The translations under genes were made by a program, and so were the position numbers. The notes beneath the pieces were generated by a model. The model made no database searches. It saw only the letters and a list, made by a program, of their open reading frames with translations, and had not been told where the DNA came from. 64,000 bases of DNA from PALSA-243 sp963743705 (GTDB taxonomy: Bacteria > Acidobacteriota > Terriglobia > Bryobacterales > Bryobacteraceae): assembly GCA_963743705.1 (NCBI GenBank), contig CAVUQS010000011.1:434001-498000 (forward strand). The letters are read 5' to 3'. Positions 63,915 to 64,000 of the stretch are shown in pieces; position 1 is the stretch's first letter; each line of letters starts with the position of its first letter.

Positions 63915-64000
63915 GGCCACTGGAGCGTGGTTTCGGAGTATGATGACAGTTCTTGGATGCGCTCACTGACCAGTAAGGTTCATCTTCGCATATCGCTCGC

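Overview
The window looks like a piece of chromosome from a high-GC soil acidobacterium of the Solibacter/Bryobacter kind. This is inferred from gene content: a TIGR03435 'soil-associated' protein, a very large Oar-type TonB receptor with an N-terminal carboxypeptidase-regulatory-like domain, a DUF6600/FecR-type protein, GxxExxY-element remnants, and many secreted TPR and M28/M20 peptidase genes. No rRNA, tRNA, CRISPR array, intact insertion sequence or replication origin was seen.

Layout. 0.1-10.8 kb: a secreted DUF6600-type protein diverging from RNase R, the TIGR03435 protein, a membrane GT-C/TPR protein, and the Oar-like receptor with a good sigma70-type promoter. 10.8-25.3 kb: one leftward run of eight genes: VWA/GATase-like membrane protein, caspase-fold protein, TPR-gluzincin protease, MoxR ATPase, DUF58, BatA/VWA, DUF4175 and protoporphyrinogen oxidase. 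Most junctions overlap by about 4 nt. 25.5-30 kb: a small metallothionein, an M28 peptidase, Dps and a PQQ-type dehydrogenase. 30-34 kb: a LytS/LytTR two-component pair diverging, across a 36-bp dyad, from a TonB-like protein and a TPR protein. 34-39.6 kb: an M20 peptidase, class I fumarase, Gfo/Idh oxidoreductase and class III aminotransferase. 39.6-42.7 kb: a decaheme cytochrome and an MtrB-like outer-membrane barrel, i.e. a putative trans-outer-membrane electron conduit. 42.6-49.9 kb: a tightly packed leftward run (MATE, XerC, TrmFO, prepilin peptidase, two glycosyltransferases, an M50 protease, an HU/IHF protein). 50-59.8 kb: mostly metabolic genes (flavin reductase, amino-acid permease, hydrolase, molbindin, methyltransferases, fused MFS/spermidine synthase, PLP decarboxylase, riboflavin synthase, ribokinase). 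59.9-62.3 kb: a small accessory island, visibly less GC-rich, with a macro-domain/DUF4062 fusion, a doubly frameshifted BrnA-type antitoxin and a ribbon-helix-helix-like toxin-antitoxin-like pair. 62.3-64 kb: an aldehyde dehydrogenase.

Most notable points: the macro-DUF4062 protein in its toxin-antitoxin island; the MoxR/VWA operon that also carries a caspase-fold protein lacking an obvious catalytic Cys and a gluzincin protease; the MtrAB-like pair; the GxxExxY-derived miniature repeats; and an 18-bp perfect palindrome inside the hemG coding end that looks like the terminator of the converging receptor gene. Three single-base frame breaks and an apparent ATA start may be real decay or consensus errors.
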